Source: Pholiota molesta
Lineage: Eukaryota > Basidiomycota > Agaricomycetes > Agaricales > Strophariaceae
Assembly: GCA_014925825.1 (NCBI GenBank)
Contig: JACGCK010000180.1
Span: 1-64,000 of the forward strand
DNA length: 64,000 nt
Direction: 5' to 3'
A program made the position numbers and the translations under genes. Positions 9,629 through 23,367 of the stretch are shown piece by piece; position 1 is the stretch's first letter, and each line of letters opens with the position of its first letter. The notes under the pieces were generated by a model. The model was not told the origin of the DNA, searched no databases, and saw only the letters and a program-made list of their open reading frames with translations.

Positions 9629-10932
9629 TCATGATGCGTAATCCATCATCAGCCACCCGATGATGCCCACTATAGCAGTGACAATCCACAGAGGGCGGCC
9701 CAAGGTAGGCAGTGCTTCGCTGGCAACAGATGTCTGCGCGAAGCTAGCTCCGCAATATTGGACGGTGAGCTTCGCAGTGGTGTCGTACGTCGCCGAGAGG
9801 CCGGTGAGCAACGGTTCTCGGGTGGGGTCCTTCAGTGCAGACGCAAAGACGCCCATAACGCTTTTAGAGCATTGCGAACACGTAGGCACCGTCGAGTTGG
9901 GCACTGCTATACCAAGTGGTAGGGCGTAATAGTACGAATCAGCCGGACTTGCGCTTCTGACGGCGTCGATGTAACAGTAGGTATTGCTAGTGGGATCCGC
10001 TTGGCAGCCTACATCATACATCACACCGAAAGCTTGCAGCGCTGGAAATTTCGAACAGTGAGCATTGATAACTATCACGACATATTCTTGAACGTACCTG
10101 TGAGAGTGCTACTAGCTATGGCGTTGCCGTCGTTCAGCTCCTCGCTGCAGGCTGATTGAAGTGCCCCTGCAAACCAAGCCATGTTTGATTCACATTGAGA
10201 GAGCCCAGGAACCGTGTTACATGTCCCATAAATGATTGAATTCATGAGTGTGAGATTAGTTTGAGCCTATTGACCAAAAACATTAGCGAGGTGTTAGGGC
10301 GTATATCAATTTAATCATACGTTGATAAAGGCCTCAGAGTACTGCAGAAGCATCGAAAACGGGCGACATTGGCGAAAGGGTAGAGAATTAGTCATGTTGG
10401 AAAAGAAATTAGAACATGATAAACTCGAGAAATTTTGAGCGATGCCGCCGTCGAAAGGTTGTGGGAAAGGTGTTGGCAACGGTGGAGGGGATGATGGAAT
10501 TGAAGGAATAGGTTGAGATGATACAGGAATCGCAGTCGATGAAGGAGTAGGTGCAGTCGATGTCGTGGTCGCTGTAGAGGGGAGGGAGCCCAAGCTCGCT
10601 CCTGAAGTCGTTGTCATTTGGGTTTGCGGTTCAGGATGTCGTTTATGATGCCGCCAATTTGAGTTTTCTTCTTGACCATGCCACGAAAGCGGCATCATAG
10701 GCTCTGCTGTTTTCTCCACGACACGATTTGCGGCATAGCTCATTCGCGCGGTGACGAAGATAACCAGAAGCGGTATCAGTATCACAGCCATTCGAAATCT
10801 CCGCCCAATATATCGTTTGGATGCCTGAACGGAGGCGTAGCGTTCCTGGTGGTCTAGGGAAAGGGGCTCGGGAGGAACAGAGTCCAGTTCAGTTGGCCGT
10901 GTGGGCTGAGGGGAAGGTGGTGGGGTGAACAT
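9629..10932 (-). CDS. DUF7729-like fungal membrane/cell-surface protein
   Basis: Three exons, complement(join(9629..10041,10098..10266,10321..10932)), sum to 1194 nt and give 397 residues. A proline-rich cytosolic N-terminus (1-47) is followed by a membrane helix at about 48-67. A Ser/Thr/Pro-rich spacer comes next (about 105-160). The folded domain begins at SSLSCSNFFSNMTNSLPFRQ and contains about ten cysteines, including CYID, PTCSQC and VQYCG. It ends with a second hydrophobic helix (about 372-392) and MMDYAS. The order of motifs (F...LPFR.C.P.S..L, then YYYALPLG, then PTC..C) is what I remember for the fungal domain called DUF7729. Its function is unknown; a cell-surface or cell-wall role is inferred from topology and cysteines. 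The family name is from memory and should be checked. Confidence 0.8.
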
Positions 10933-12825
10933 AGCAAATATATAGTCTTGATCTCAAAGGATCAGCAAAAAGAGTGTGAGGGCAAAAGAGTGTAGGTCAA
11001 GGAAGCGAAACGTGTGATATCTTGAATCACCACAGCTTCAATTCTATATACTGCATCATGCGATGAGTTGGCAGTGCTATACTTGTCGAAATGGGGTACA
11101 AACTCACTGTGATAGCAGGATGAGCAGACTGCGGATAAAGACAGCACCCAAGCGGTCGAGTCTAAGTCTCTCCTTTGTCGTGGACGTCAATGTGCAGACG
11201 TCGTTGCTGGCTACGTCCCCCGAAAGACAGTGTGAACATTTTCTATATTTTTTGATTTGTCTGATAGAAATCCAATGACAATCCAGGTCCTTACCGAATT
11301 CTCGGTAACTGACAGGCACCATCAAAATAGGTCACGTATTGCTTGATGGACCAGGGCCCGGGGCTTACCGCGGTGTCGGCAAATTCGGCGCTTCCCCTTC
11401 ACCTTGCGCTCACTCAACGCTCACTAGCGCTCACTAGCGCTCACTGCTCAAGCGCTCATGCCTTAGGCGTCAGGGCATAGTAAAAATACTGTAACTTCTT
11501 ATGCTATTTTGTTACTTATGAACACTCCTATATGAACTTCAGAGTACTCACCTTTAATAATGTGCCCCTCTTGACCTCGTATTCTTCGGCGCTTATGCCA
11601 AGTCACTGGCTGTGAATGAAACGCGAGCGGCCCAACAGTGGAATGCAGGGCGCTCCTTCAGGCAGAGTGAATGTAACATTAAAGTATCCAATCTATCCAA
11701 TCATCCAGAACCCACAACGAAATTAAATACGTTACGGTATCGGAACCACAGATTGATTTTTTTTCTCTTCAGTCTAAGCTGAAGTCAATCATCCAGAAAT
11801 CATCTGAGGCAAACCATCGAAGCGTCCAAAAAGCCTGCCGGGGACATCAAGCTGGTTTATAGAACTTTATTATATATAGCTACCATTTCATCTTAATGAC
11901 GCCTCTGATGTCTCTAGCTCTCGGGCATAATGATCATCCTAGATCGAACGGCCACAGATGTCATTTCCAGCGTTAGAAAAGGAGGGCTCCTTTTGTTGTT
12001 TAAAAATACGTATGCGACTGAAATAACAAGGACCCTAAAACCGAACGGAATAGCCGATGCAGTGAAGATTCGCCACATATTATAGTATGCAAATTGGGGT
12101 ATGCTTTTCCGCGGTTTTTGAATACATCGGCACAAAGGACTTTGCCCGCATCAAATATTCCACTTGCAGATTGCATTTCTTGCGATTTCTCATTCTATTG
12201 GACCAATTTCAAAAAATTCACGTAGCACTTTGAATTTTCGCATGTGTTCTCAGGTAAGTAGCTACTTGTCTTGAACTGATGCACTCTTGTCCGTTTTTAC
12301 CGCAAAACAGTCATACTAGTAGACGCACCACTTCGCGATCCGTATGATGGACTCTGCCTATAAGTATTGATAGAAATGCTGTACTTTAAACTTCGGGTGA
12401 GAAATTACTTGCAGCGTTTAGACTGGAGATCATGGAGATTCAGGCCTTGACATCTGACTTAGACAAGCTCTACGGTAAGATGATCTGGAACTGTAAGCTC
12501 ATTAGCGGGTATTACATTCAGAAATCTGACATCGACCGTCATTACTTAATATATATTTTTCTTTTCTGACAAAATTTGGAGCTCTGCCAGTGAAGCAGTT
12601 GAGTGCAAGATATATATATTTACTTCTAATAATGATTCTTCTACCCACAATACAAAACTCTGATGAAGATATCTATTTCTCAATTGCCGCCAACAAACAA
12701 ATCCTCGTTAGACGACAGGTCCTCCTCCTAGATATACTTATAATAAACGGGAAAAGGGGTCCGTAAAGCGGCCATCAACGCACCGATGGCGCAATATACC
12801 ACCTACTGACCGCCGATTATAATAT
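10933..12825. other. Intergenic, about 1.9 kb, no gene recognised
   Basis: Nothing protein-like with splice support. It contains a short degenerate tandem repeat (11405-11458) and an AT-rich middle. The left 150 bp is the promoter region of the DUF7729-like gene. Confidence 0.5.
11405..11458. repeat. Short tandem repeat, unit AGCGCTCACT
   Basis: Five imperfect copies of a roughly 10-bp unit containing CGCTCA(C/T). The first is degenerate and the middle two are perfect neighbours. Confidence 0.7.
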
Positions 12826-15475
12826 CATTGCCAGCCCTGTGTTTGCGTGCTGCGCCTTCGAGTCCATTGATGAGGTCGAGAGCACGCCGGCTGCTCGCGG
12901 CCTGCTGCGTATCGTTCGCGTATTTTTGCTGCCCGACGGTGCTAGCATATTAGGCTTCGATGCCGCGTTGGATGGGGGCGAGTTCCGAGAGGAGCAAAGG
13001 GACCCACTGCTGTGAACGACGAAAGTGCGGCGTGACGAGGTGTGATGCATGGTCCGAGTCCTCCTACGGCTTGGTCGACGTAAATGCCAGCATTATCGCC
13101 GACTATGCCTTCCACAACGCTTTGTTTGCCATGTACATACGAGATTGCTGACCTGCGCAGGTAAGCACGGCCTCCATGCATGGATATTTTGGTGGATACT
13201 GTCCGATTCCGTCCGATTTTCTGCAGCAAAAGATTGGAACTGCCATCCTAGTCTTCGCCGGTAGGCACTCGCTTTGGGCTGCATGCTCATCCCCAATCCA
13301 AGGGAAACTATATCGTTGAATATCTCTTTGTCGTGCTGTCGGTGGGTTTTCCGTGTTGAGCGGTTATAAAATTATATTTTTATACACTGGACGAAGACGC
13401 TGTGCGAGTAAGTATGATGGTCGTTTTGTCTGATTTTTGGGAAAATTCACCTTGCTTCGAGGTTTTCTCCGCGTCTAGCCATCCTTCAACCCCACGTTGT
13501 CGGGACTTGTGGCCGATGTTGTGACACTGGAAGTCACTGACAATGCCTGCGTTCGTTTAACAGTCGTGCAGATGTGTTTGCTGGTCTTCTGTCGAAGGCG
13601 AATACCCTGGATGAGTTCATAGGGACCATGCTTGCCGATTGCAAGTGCAGGGATGCTGCCGAGATAAACAAAGAACGTCCTCGAATTTTGAGATGCGCCG
13701 GTTCGCCGCTGATGGTTCAACATCTTGGGATCTGTGAACGCCACTTATGAGCAGAACAAGTGAGTACGGGCGATAATGGGTCATATTTAGAGCAAACGTA
13801 CCTATTTTCTTCAGATACGGACGCCCGTTTGCTCGCATGTGCTTCAGACCATGCCCGTCAACTACGAGCGTTACAGCCTCGCTGGTGAATATTAGGAGAG
13901 ATTTTTCGGAGGGCGAGGGCAAAATTTGGGCAAAATCAACGACTCCCATGATTTTGCGTCTTCAGGGTGGGTATTCATTGAGGGCCAGCAGTATTGAAAA
14001 CTCATAGATGAAGCAGATTATGGGTCTACAGGGTGGCCGACATTTTTCTAGGCCATGTAATGACGGAGTAGAGTATAGGCGAAGCAGCATAGGTTCGAGG
14101 ATGAGATGAAGATGAAATGCTGCACATTTACGCAAGAAAATGTGAGGTGGGCAACAAGGAAGAAAAAGTAAAAAACCCGTACATTGATCAAGTCGGAGGA
14201 CGAAGTGGATGATGGTTTAGTATGACTCTACGCACCTGCTGAGATTCCCGCGGAAGCGAGTATCAGAGCAGGCGCCGCGAGATTAAGCTCCCTATACTGT
14301 GGGATGTGCGTAGATGCCACATCTGTCCTCAATAAACTCGGCGCCCCTGCCAACGGGTTGGAGAAGTTGAGTGCATGCTCCTTGACTTTGCTACTGAAGC
14401 GGAAGACACGAGCCAGATTCCTATTCTCAGAAAGTGAGCTTGCTCCTTGTCAGAGCGAGGCATGTGGAGGCATTGGCGGCGATAGATTCGGAACGAGGAT
14501 CTGGTGGCCGCGATCTTCAGCACATGCATAAAAATTGCATCCTGGATGGCTGTGGGTGTGGACGCCTGGAAAGTCACGAACAAAAAAAAATCCAAGGGTA
14601 GACCTATGGCGCGAAGAAGAGAGCCTGAGTGGGGTGTTGCCATGCGCGTGCTAAAAACGGCAGCTGGTGTTAGCCTGTAGCAAAATCGTACTTCATACGT
14701 GTCAATGACTTAGCACCATCTGAATGTGTGGCCAGTGGATGTGAATTGCCGTTGATGCAATGACGAGCGAGGCAAGACAAACGAGCGCATCAGAGAGCTT
14801 GCAAGGATCATCGTGTGTGCTCAACTTGAAGGTGCTTTCGATAAACATGCCGATGCCGTGGGAAACCATGGGCAAGACTCAACTTGAACTTGACCACTCC
14901 GACCAAACTCCCACCAGCTCCCACCTCAGGCTCCAAGCTCAAGGCCTCAGCCAGCCTCAGCCTCGTAATCGTATCTCTCAAGATCTCAACCATTGCCTAG
15001 AATTTCTTCGGATTGCATAGCCCCATGCATCGAGGTCTCGTTGAGGTGTACCACCTGCATCCGACCCCGTCTTCACGCACTTCAACACAAGGATAGCGCA
15101 GGCCAAATCAGACGAGCTGCCTTCTGAAGCAGGAAATACAAAAGGACAATCGGAAGCATCAGTCATAGCTTAATACAGCTATTTGATGAGAATTGACGAC
15201 AAGGTGCGCAACAGTTATTGTCCAACGCTCGGAGCACCGAAATTGACTTGTCAATAAAAGGACTCCCTAGAAATACATAAGGGCCCGAATCGACAGCATG
15301 GAAAGCTGATACCAAGCATCACGTACATGGATATCCTCTTAATCGATGCCGAAGTCATAACTACTAAGGTGGCCAAGTCATGAAGGTATGTATGCTGTTC
15401 GCACATTGTTGCAGTCCGACTAAAATCTCACTGACGCGCTTGCACTCAGACCAATCAACCAAGGCTGTGATTAAG
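12826..15475 (+). repeat. Inverted segmental duplication, left arm (about 2.6 kb)
   Basis: This stretch matches the reverse complement of about 37030-39632, collinear over its whole length. A clear anchor is the block CCGAAATTGACTTGTCAAT with its flank at 15238, which appears reversed near 37285. Other anchors are the GATGAGTTCAT and TGCTTGCCGATTGCAAG blocks near 13610 (reversed near 38955). The arms enclose about 21.5 kb. Open frames here are interrupted where the right arm is open, so this arm looks more decayed in several parts. It retains one AG splice acceptor (13814-13815) that the right arm has lost. Confidence 0.85.
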
Positions 15476-16205
15476 ACGATAAATTTTTGTAAAAGTTCAA
15501 TGGATCCTTTATAATCAACTATCACGCCAGCCTCGAACGGGTAAAATTGAAGAAATTGCGTGAGTTGTTACACCGTCATCAAAAAAAGTGTCTGGCTCAT
15601 ACTTTCTGTGTCAGTCGGTGCACCGGAAGGGAATCAGGTACCATTGAAGATTTTCTCGCGAATGCTACATACCGCGTTCATCATCTCTCAATATGATTAT
15701 GCGTTCTTATCTTCACGCACTCACGTCTATATTTTCACCCTCCTACTTAGGCTTCCCAAAGAACCCACGCGACAGTTACCGAAATTTGGCTCTTCAAAGT
15801 CTCAGCACTGTCACCGCTGGATTCGAAAACAGGTACCTATGACTTTGAATGTATATTATCTCGACCTAATCGTGCACCGCCCCATAGCGGCTTCCCGTGG
15901 TTCGTTGTCGACGGCCGCCAATGTTGATCGATCAACAAGATAGGCGCGACCGTCGAAACCACACGACCACCGTTAGATGGCAATGGAAGAAGAAGATTGA
16001 GCAACGTTCTGAAGTAAATCTGCTAACAATAATTCGTATCATAACAATTTACTCAATATCAAATATAGATTCGTGCCTTCTATCGAAAGTCCTGCCAAGA
16101 TATGATAACAACGCGAACGAGAGACGAAGGGTGGGATATGTCAGTAGCTGATCCAACACGAACTGCTCGGCGACGAAAAAACGGACGGGCTCGAACAAAA
16201 GCGAC
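15476..16205. other. Intergenic, nothing recognised
   Basis: Between the left duplication arm and the 3' end of the frameshifted receptor gene. Plus-strand open frames at 15560-15943 and 15897-16151 have no recognisable content. Confidence 0.4.
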
Positions 16206-19200
16206 CTAAGACGGGATGCCGACATCCGCACCTTTCTCCTGCAGCAATTTCACAATCGCGTCGTGTTTTTGGGATGTTGCCGCTTTGAGTGCAGTGCCAT
16301 GCTCACCGCCCTGTGCGTTCACATCCGCCCCATGCTCCAACAGTAACTGGACCATTTCCTCGTGTCCGTTAAACGATGCCGCCTGGAGCGCGCTGCCGTA
16401 TTTTCCTCCCTGTGAATTCACATCGACCTCGTGCTCCAGCAGCAACTTTGCAATTGCTATCTGTGCCATAATTTCCTCCTGCCGCCAGTACCACGAGATA
16501 TGCTCGCGGCTGGCAGCCGCCTGGAGCGCGCTGCCGTATTCACCACCCTGTGCATTCACATCCGCCCCGTGCTTCAACAGTAGCTTGACCATTTCCTCGT
16601 GTCCGTTAAACGACGCCGCATGGAGCACGCTGCCGTATTTTCCTCCCTGTGCATTCACATCAACCTCGTGCTTCAGCAGCAACTTTACCACTGCAATCTG
16701 TTGCACAGATCTCCAGTCATCATGCACTAGACTGCCAGCCGCCTGGAGCGCGTTGCCGTATTCTCCTCCCTGCGCGTTCGGATCCGCCCCGTTCTGCAGC
16801 AGCAGCTTGACGATCACTTCGTTTGTCCAATACGACGCCGCCTGGAGTGCGTTCCCATATTTTCCTCCCTGCGCATTTGGATTCGCTCCGCTCTCCAACA
16901 ACAGCTTCACATTCTCTTCGCGTCTACAGCACGACGCCGCCTGGAGCGCGTTGCCGTACATTCCTCCCTGGGCATTTGCATCGGCCCCATTCTGCAGCAG
17001 CAGCTTGATGATCACTTCCTTTCCTTCAGTCGATGCTGCCTGAAGTGCATTGCCATATTCTCCTCCCTGCGCATTCAGATCCACCCCGTGTTCCAATAGC
17101 ACCATCACAATCAGTTCGTGTCCCATCAACGACGCCGCCTGGAGTGCGGTACCGTATTTTCCTCCCTGTGCATTCGGGTCCACCCCGTTCTCCAGCAACA
17201 ACTTGACAATTGCAGTGGATTCTGGAGGTGGAACAACGAGTAATGGTTCGTCAACCATATAACCTGCAGCTGCCTGGAGTGCATTGCCGTATTCTCCTCC
17301 CTGCACGTTAGGATCCATGCCATTCTCCAGGAGCAGTTTGACAATTGCTTCGTGTCCCCGATACGACGCCGCCTGGAGTGCATTCCCGTATTCTCCTCCC
17401 TGCACGTTCGGATCCACCCCTTTTTCTAGCAGCAGCTTCACAAGCACTTCATGTCCCCCAAATGATGCTGCCTGGAGTGCGTTACCATATGTTCCTTCCT
17501 GTACATTCGGGTCCATGCCTTGCCCGAGCAGTAGCTTCACAATGGTGTAGTGCCCATTGAGCGATGCCGCCTGGAGTGTATTGCTGTATTTCCCTCCCTG
17601 TACATGCGGATCCGCGCCATGTTCCATCAGTAACTTCGCAATTGCCTCGTGTTCATGGGATGATGGCTCAAATTTCCGTTCATAGTCGTCCTCGTCCCGC
17701 TCGTGGCCCCACAGCAACGTCGCTTGGAGCGCATTTTCGTATTCTCCTCCCTGTGCATTCGGATCCACCCCGTTCTGTAGTAGCAGCATCACAATCGCCT
17801 TGTGACCCTCAAACGACGCCGCCTGGAGGGCGTTACCATATCTTCCTCCCTGCGCATTCGGATCTGCCCCGTTCTTTAGCAGTAGCTTTACAATTGTTTC
17901 GTGTCCACCAAACGAAGCTGCCTGGAGCGCATTGCCGTATTTTCCTCCCTGTGCATTTGGGTTTGCGCCGTGCTTTAGCAACAACTTTACAACCTCGTGT
18001 CCCAGAGATGGCTTGGCCGACCGGCTGTTGACCCTACGACTCGCGGCTGCTTGGAGTGCATTCCCGTATTCTCCCCCTGCACATTCGGGTCCACCCCTTT
18101 TTCTAACAGTAGCTTCACAATCTCTTCATGTCCCTGGAATGATGCTATCTGAAGTGCGTTGTCATATCTTCCTCCCTGCACATTCGGGTCCGCACCATGA
18201 TCCAGCAGCAGCTTCATGACCACTTCCTCTCCGCGGAACGATGCCGCCTGGAGTGCCTTGTTGTATATTCTTCCCTGCAAATTTGGATCTGCACCGTGCT
18301 CCAGCAGTAACTTAATGATTGCCTCGCGTTCCTGAGATGGCTCTCCGTAGTCATAACCATTGCACTCTTGGTGCAGCGGCCACGATGCCGCCTGGAGTGC
18401 ATTGCCGTATTCTCCTCCCTGCGCGTTTGGATCTGCCCTGTTCTGCAGTAGCAGCGTCACAACAGCCTTGTGTCCTTTAAGCGACGCCGCCTGGAGTGCA
18501 TTGCCGTATTGCCCTGCCTGTGCATTTGGGTCCGCGCCATGTTCTAGCAAAAACTTCGCAATCGCTTCATGTCCACCAAACGACGCCGCCTGGAGTGCAT
18601 TGCCGTATCGCCCTCCCCGTGCATTCGGGTCCGCTCCGTTCTCCAACAATAACTTCCCAATTGCTTCATGTCCCCAAAATGATGCTGCATGGAGTGCGTG
18701 GCCGTATTCCCCTCCCACCGCATTTGGATCCGCGCCATGTTCTAGCAACAACTTCACAACTGCATCATGTCCCAGATTTGGCTTGACCGACCAGCCGTGG
18801 ACATCATGACTCGCAGCTGCATGGAGCGCGTTACCATAGTCTCCTCCTTGAGCATTCACATCCGCGCCGTTCTCCAGCAACAGCTCCGCAATTGCTTCGT
18901 GTCCGCCAAACGAAGCAGCCTGGAGTGCGTTGCCATATTCTCCTCCTTGCGCATTCGGATCTGCCCTGTTCTGCAGTAGCAGCGTCACAACTGCCTTGTG
19001 TCCTTTAAGCGACGCCGTCTGGAGTGTGTTACCACATTTTCCTTCCTGTGCATTCGGGTCCGCTCCGTTCTCCAACAACAACTTCACAATCGCTTCATGT
19101 CCCCGAAACGACGCTGCATGGAGTGCACGGCCGTATTCCCCTCCCACCGCATTTGGGTCCGCGCCGTGTTCTAGCAACAGCTTCACAACTGCATCATGTC

Positions 19201-20290
19201 CCAGATTTGGCTTGAACGACCAATTGTTGTCGTGACTCGCAGCTGCATGGAGCGCGTTACCGTATTCTCCTCCTTGAGCATTCACATCCGCGCCGTTCTC
19301 CAGCAACAGCTCTACAATTGCTTCGTGTCCGCCAAACGAAGCAATCTGGAGTGCGTTGCCACATTTTTCTCCCCGTGCATTTGGGTCCGCTCCGTTCTCC
19401 AACAATAACTTCACAGTCGCTTCACGTCCCTGAAACGATGCTGCATGGAGTGCGTGGCGGCCGTATTCCCCTCCCTCCGCATTCGGGTCCGCGCCATGTT
19501 CCAGCAACAACTTCACAACTGCATTGTGTCCCGGATTTGGCCTAAACAGCCAATTGTCGTCGTGACTCGCAGCTGCGTGGAGCGCGTTACCATATTCTCC
19601 TCCCTGAGTATTCACATCCGCCCCATTCTTCAGCAACAGCTCCACAATTGCTGTTTGTCCACTAAGCGAAGCCGCCTGGAGTGCATTGCCATATTTTCCT
19701 CCCTGCACATTCAGATCCACCTCGTTCTCCAGGAGCAGTTTGACAATTGCTTCTGGTCCCCAATATGATGCAGCCTGGAGTGCGTTCCCGTATTTTCCTC
19801 CCTGCACATGCGGATTCGCCCCTTTGTTCAGCAGTAGCTCCACAGTCGTTTTGTATCCGCTACACGATGCCGCCTGGAGTGCGTTTCCGTATTCTCCTCC
19901 TTGCGCATTTGCATCTGCGCTGTTCTCAAGCAGAACCTTCATGAGCACTTCATCTCCACAGAATGACGCTGCCTGCAGTGCATTGCCATAGTTTCCTCCC
20001 TGTGCATTCGGGTCTGCCCCGTGCTCCAGAAGTAACCTCATAATTGCCTGAGCCTCATGTTCCGAAGATGGGTGAGCGAGCCAATTGTGGCTCTTACGAG
20101 ATGCAGCTGCCTGGAGTGCACTGCCATACTCTCCTCCCTGCGCATTTGGGTCTGCCCCGTTTTCTAGCAGCATTCTTACATGGGCTTCGCATCCCTGTAA
20201 TGATGCCGCCTGGAGCGCATTGCCATATTTTCCTCCCGGCGCATTTACATTCGCCTCCTCCAATAGGTGTAGTGATACTCGTTGCAGGCC
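16206..20290 (-). repeat. Ankyrin repeat array with higher-order repeats (about 37 units)
   Basis: About 99-bp units encoding the consensus GADPNAQGGEYGNALQAAS followed by a helix such as GHEAIVKLLLEN. Twenty-one units lie before the frameshift near 18075 and sixteen after. Longer units carrying a SHD.NW insertion recur at about 18770, 19205 and 19535, with similar neighbours between them. This shows that blocks of three or four ankyrin units were duplicated together. Confidence 0.9.
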
Positions 20291-23200
20291 AGCTAGTGAT
20301 GCATAATATAGGGGTGTAGGAACGTCTGTGTGGTTGGAAGGTAGATAATTGTCATGATTATAGTCCGGATCCGAAATCTTTGCCCAATTTGTAAACGCAG
20401 CCTCATTAGGTGCAAATAAGCGTTTGGCCAATGTCAGTGTCATAGATGGTTCGGGTTTGTCGATGCCACCAGCCTGTGCGTGAAAGATCCAGCTTTGAGC
20501 AGCATAGTATGTAAGGGGGGAGGACTGGGCAGCCTCAAATGAGTTGAGTGTATCAAATTGCAGAATATAGGCGAGGCAGGTCTGAGATATCAGAGAATGA
20601 GACAGTTCATCACTGGTTAGATGGAAGTGTGATATGGGTCCCAGATGCAAGCGCTCGGAAAGAAGATACTCTTTGATGGAGAAGTGGGCTAGCTTAATAT
20701 GTCCTGTTGCCTTTCTCAGCGAATATACTTGTATCATGGAATATAATCATACCTTCAGCAGATTCGGTGATAAGACCAGAACATTTCGCGAGGACATCCT
20801 TTTGATCCCAATACCGACGCAATGGTTCATACCGTGGCCCGTTCTCAGCATCAATGTCCACAACAACGGCCTCCGCAATTTCTGAAAGTGACATTTCACG
20901 AACAGAAAAACACAACCACCGCAGGAATGTCTTGGTATCGGTACGATCCGCCGCATCAACCTTGAACAGAATTCGGTCGTAGGTTTCATGTAGATCTCTG
21001 GGTAAGGCATCAAGCTGTTCTCTGACTCCATGTGGAGTTGAGCATTCTTTTAACTGGTTGATCTGCAAGGCGACCCATCGAAACCTGTAAAAGTGTAAGA
21101 ACCAATTCCACGAACCTCAAATCAATAGAAAAATGCGTACATTCCTTCGGCACGTTCTGTGAGTGTTGACTTTACAATATCCTGAGTTTCCGCGTCCCAT
21201 TTCTTCAGCAGCGAAACCTGCTGCTCGAGATACATGGAAATATCATGATTTGTGGACTCTTTCACGAGATCTACGTTGTGCACATCGAGTGATTCAAGAA
21301 CATCGACTATATCGCGCTCTGGTCGACTTGCGACCACCATGTGCAAGTTCATATGTCGGACAATCTGACAGACCCACTGCAACGTCTTCTCTCGTTCGAA
21401 TTTAGCGCATTCGTCAAGGGAATCGACAACAATATAAACTGAATGTAGTCCATCTATGATATGGTGAAGGGTGTTCTGAAGAGAATTGGTAGATGGCTGT
21501 TGGCCATGCCCCGAGCGATATAACTCTGCCAAAGGAGCAGGTATACCGTCACATTGGCGAGAGAGTTGCGAAACAAGGGATCGAATAAGTTTGTCATGTA
21601 GCTGGAGGTCTTTCTGGGAATCCCTTCCATCAAAGAAGAAATATGCATAAGTGATTGATGTGTTCTCCTTGTGAAGTTCGATGATCTTCTCAATGATAGA
21701 CGAGCTGAGAAGATATGTAAATACTTTTTGATCACTGTTATATTGTCAGAGACGCGAAACATACCATAGAAGGGTTTTTCCACACCCGGCTGTGAAGTCG
21801 TTCAACGCCCAGAATTCGAAAACTTAACAGAAACCTTACCAGTTCCTTTGATCCAGAGAAAATCACCCTTTTCCTGCAGTTCCCGGAAGCGCGCCCCGTC
21901 GAGGAACCAAGAGGAGGTACCCTTCTGATACTTCTCACGCGCTTCGTTGTAATTCCTGGAAGTGTCGGGTGCGGAAAGCCATTGCTCAATTTTGTTGGCT
22001 GCGATGAGAACATGGTTAGTGATAATTATGTAGCACACGGTATTCAAGCTTGAAGTCACCTAATTGGTCATCTTGGATGCACTTTAATTGACGATTCGTG
22101 TCGATATTCACTCGTCTATCAAATTTCTGCTTCAGGTCGTCCAGGCGTTTCTGACATTGGGCGATACGCGACGTCATATCATCAGATAACTGGGATTTCA
22201 GGAGCCGTCCTATGGATAAATTATTGAAGAAGATTGCGTCAACGAGTGGCATTGATGACTGACCTGCGTAAGGCAGCCTTGTATACTCGTGAAGAAGCGA
22301 TGCAACCGTCAATGATGTACGGCCAATCTCCTCGATAACATTGGTTGTGCCTTCGATCGGTCGCAGGGAATCCGGATACTCCTTGGCAGTGCCCAACACT
22401 TCCCGCAGATTTTCGGCTAGATCTCGAACGGTGCCATCGAGGAGCTCCGCCTGATTTATGGCCTATAATGAATAATCATGTTTGTAGCGTTAAACTTGAA
22501 CATTTCTTTGAATTACCCACCCCATACACAACGGACATAACAGCTACAGTCGTTTTTAAGATAGGAGTTATATCGACCTATGCACACAAACACTGCGTCA
22601 CTACACTGAACAATCAAGAGGAGTAACACCGACGTACATTGGCAACGATGTCTAAGATGGTTTTCGTCATCTGTAAAGCTTTCCCGAACGCCAAAATCCC
22701 GGGAGGTGCTCGAACAGCGCCGTCCAAGCGGGAAACGTCGGTGTCAACTGTCTTCATGAAGTTCGCGAAACTGCCTTCAGGCTCGGGGACGAGGGATAAA
22801 TCGACCTTGATCTTGGCTGTTATTTCGGCGCCGGCTTCATCTTTGAGGTCAATATTGGCATCTAACGGAGTCAAATTTTATTAATATTATAGGCAAGAAA
22901 TGCGCTCACTATTCTCTAGTAAATCGATTACTTTCACTTTGTATTGTCCAATCAGGTGTTTTTGGAAGGGGTTACGACTGTCCCGGTAGATCGCAATCTT
23001 GATCGTCGACGAGGGATGGAATTGCCTGGAGTCGGAAAGTTAATATCAATTAATGCTGGCTCTACGAGAAGGCGATTGCTAGCTTACAGTTGAAAGGTTT
23101 CGGGCCATTCCCATCGAGGGAGAGGATTCCGAGGCTTCTTGTCTGACACTGTAGCGTCTTTCGTCAGTTCATCTACGCAGACTTTGACAAAATGGTCTGG

Positions 23201-23367
23201 TCGTTTCGACGGTTTCCCCTCCAGATTGCCCACAACCTCGATACCTAGCATTGAGAATTTTAAATCAATAACTTCCTCCTTCAGAGTCGAGCCTTCCGTC
23301 GCGGAGTCTGCTTACTTGCTAGGTGGGCACGAATCGGTACAACAGAATTTCGCTCGTTGCTGTCCAT
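16206..23367 (-). pseudogene. C2-helical-NACHT-ankyrin NLR-like receptor, two apparent frameshifts
   Basis: Paralogue of the intact receptor at 44695-49932, with the same eleven-exon plan. Exons: 23316-23367, 23089-23244, 22910-23025, 22638-22861, 22264-22462, 22060-22209, 21840-21998, 21765-21789, 21141-21704, 20753-21084, then one long exon from 20703. Encoded in order: a C2-like domain, a helical region, a linker WLSAPDTSRNYNEAR, Walker A GTAGCGKT (split over a 25-nt exon), Walker B VYIVVDSLDEC, a winged-helix-like segment, and about 37 ankyrin units. Two lesions are visible. The exon 2/exon 3 junction is one base short of the frame kept by both paralogues. A one-base deletion at about 18072-18077 ends the frame near 17987, while the ankyrin frame resumes from 18070 to the stop at 16206. 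Without lesions it would span about 2,160 codons. A recent pseudogene is most likely. Assembly error in repeats is possible. Confidence 0.8.

Noticed and set aside
16216..20319. Many plus-strand open frames of 60-275 codons over the ankyrin arrays, also 44643-46652
   Set aside because: They are the reverse strand of the ankyrin repeats. The repeat unit happens to lack stops on that strand, giving repetitive but meaningless proteins.
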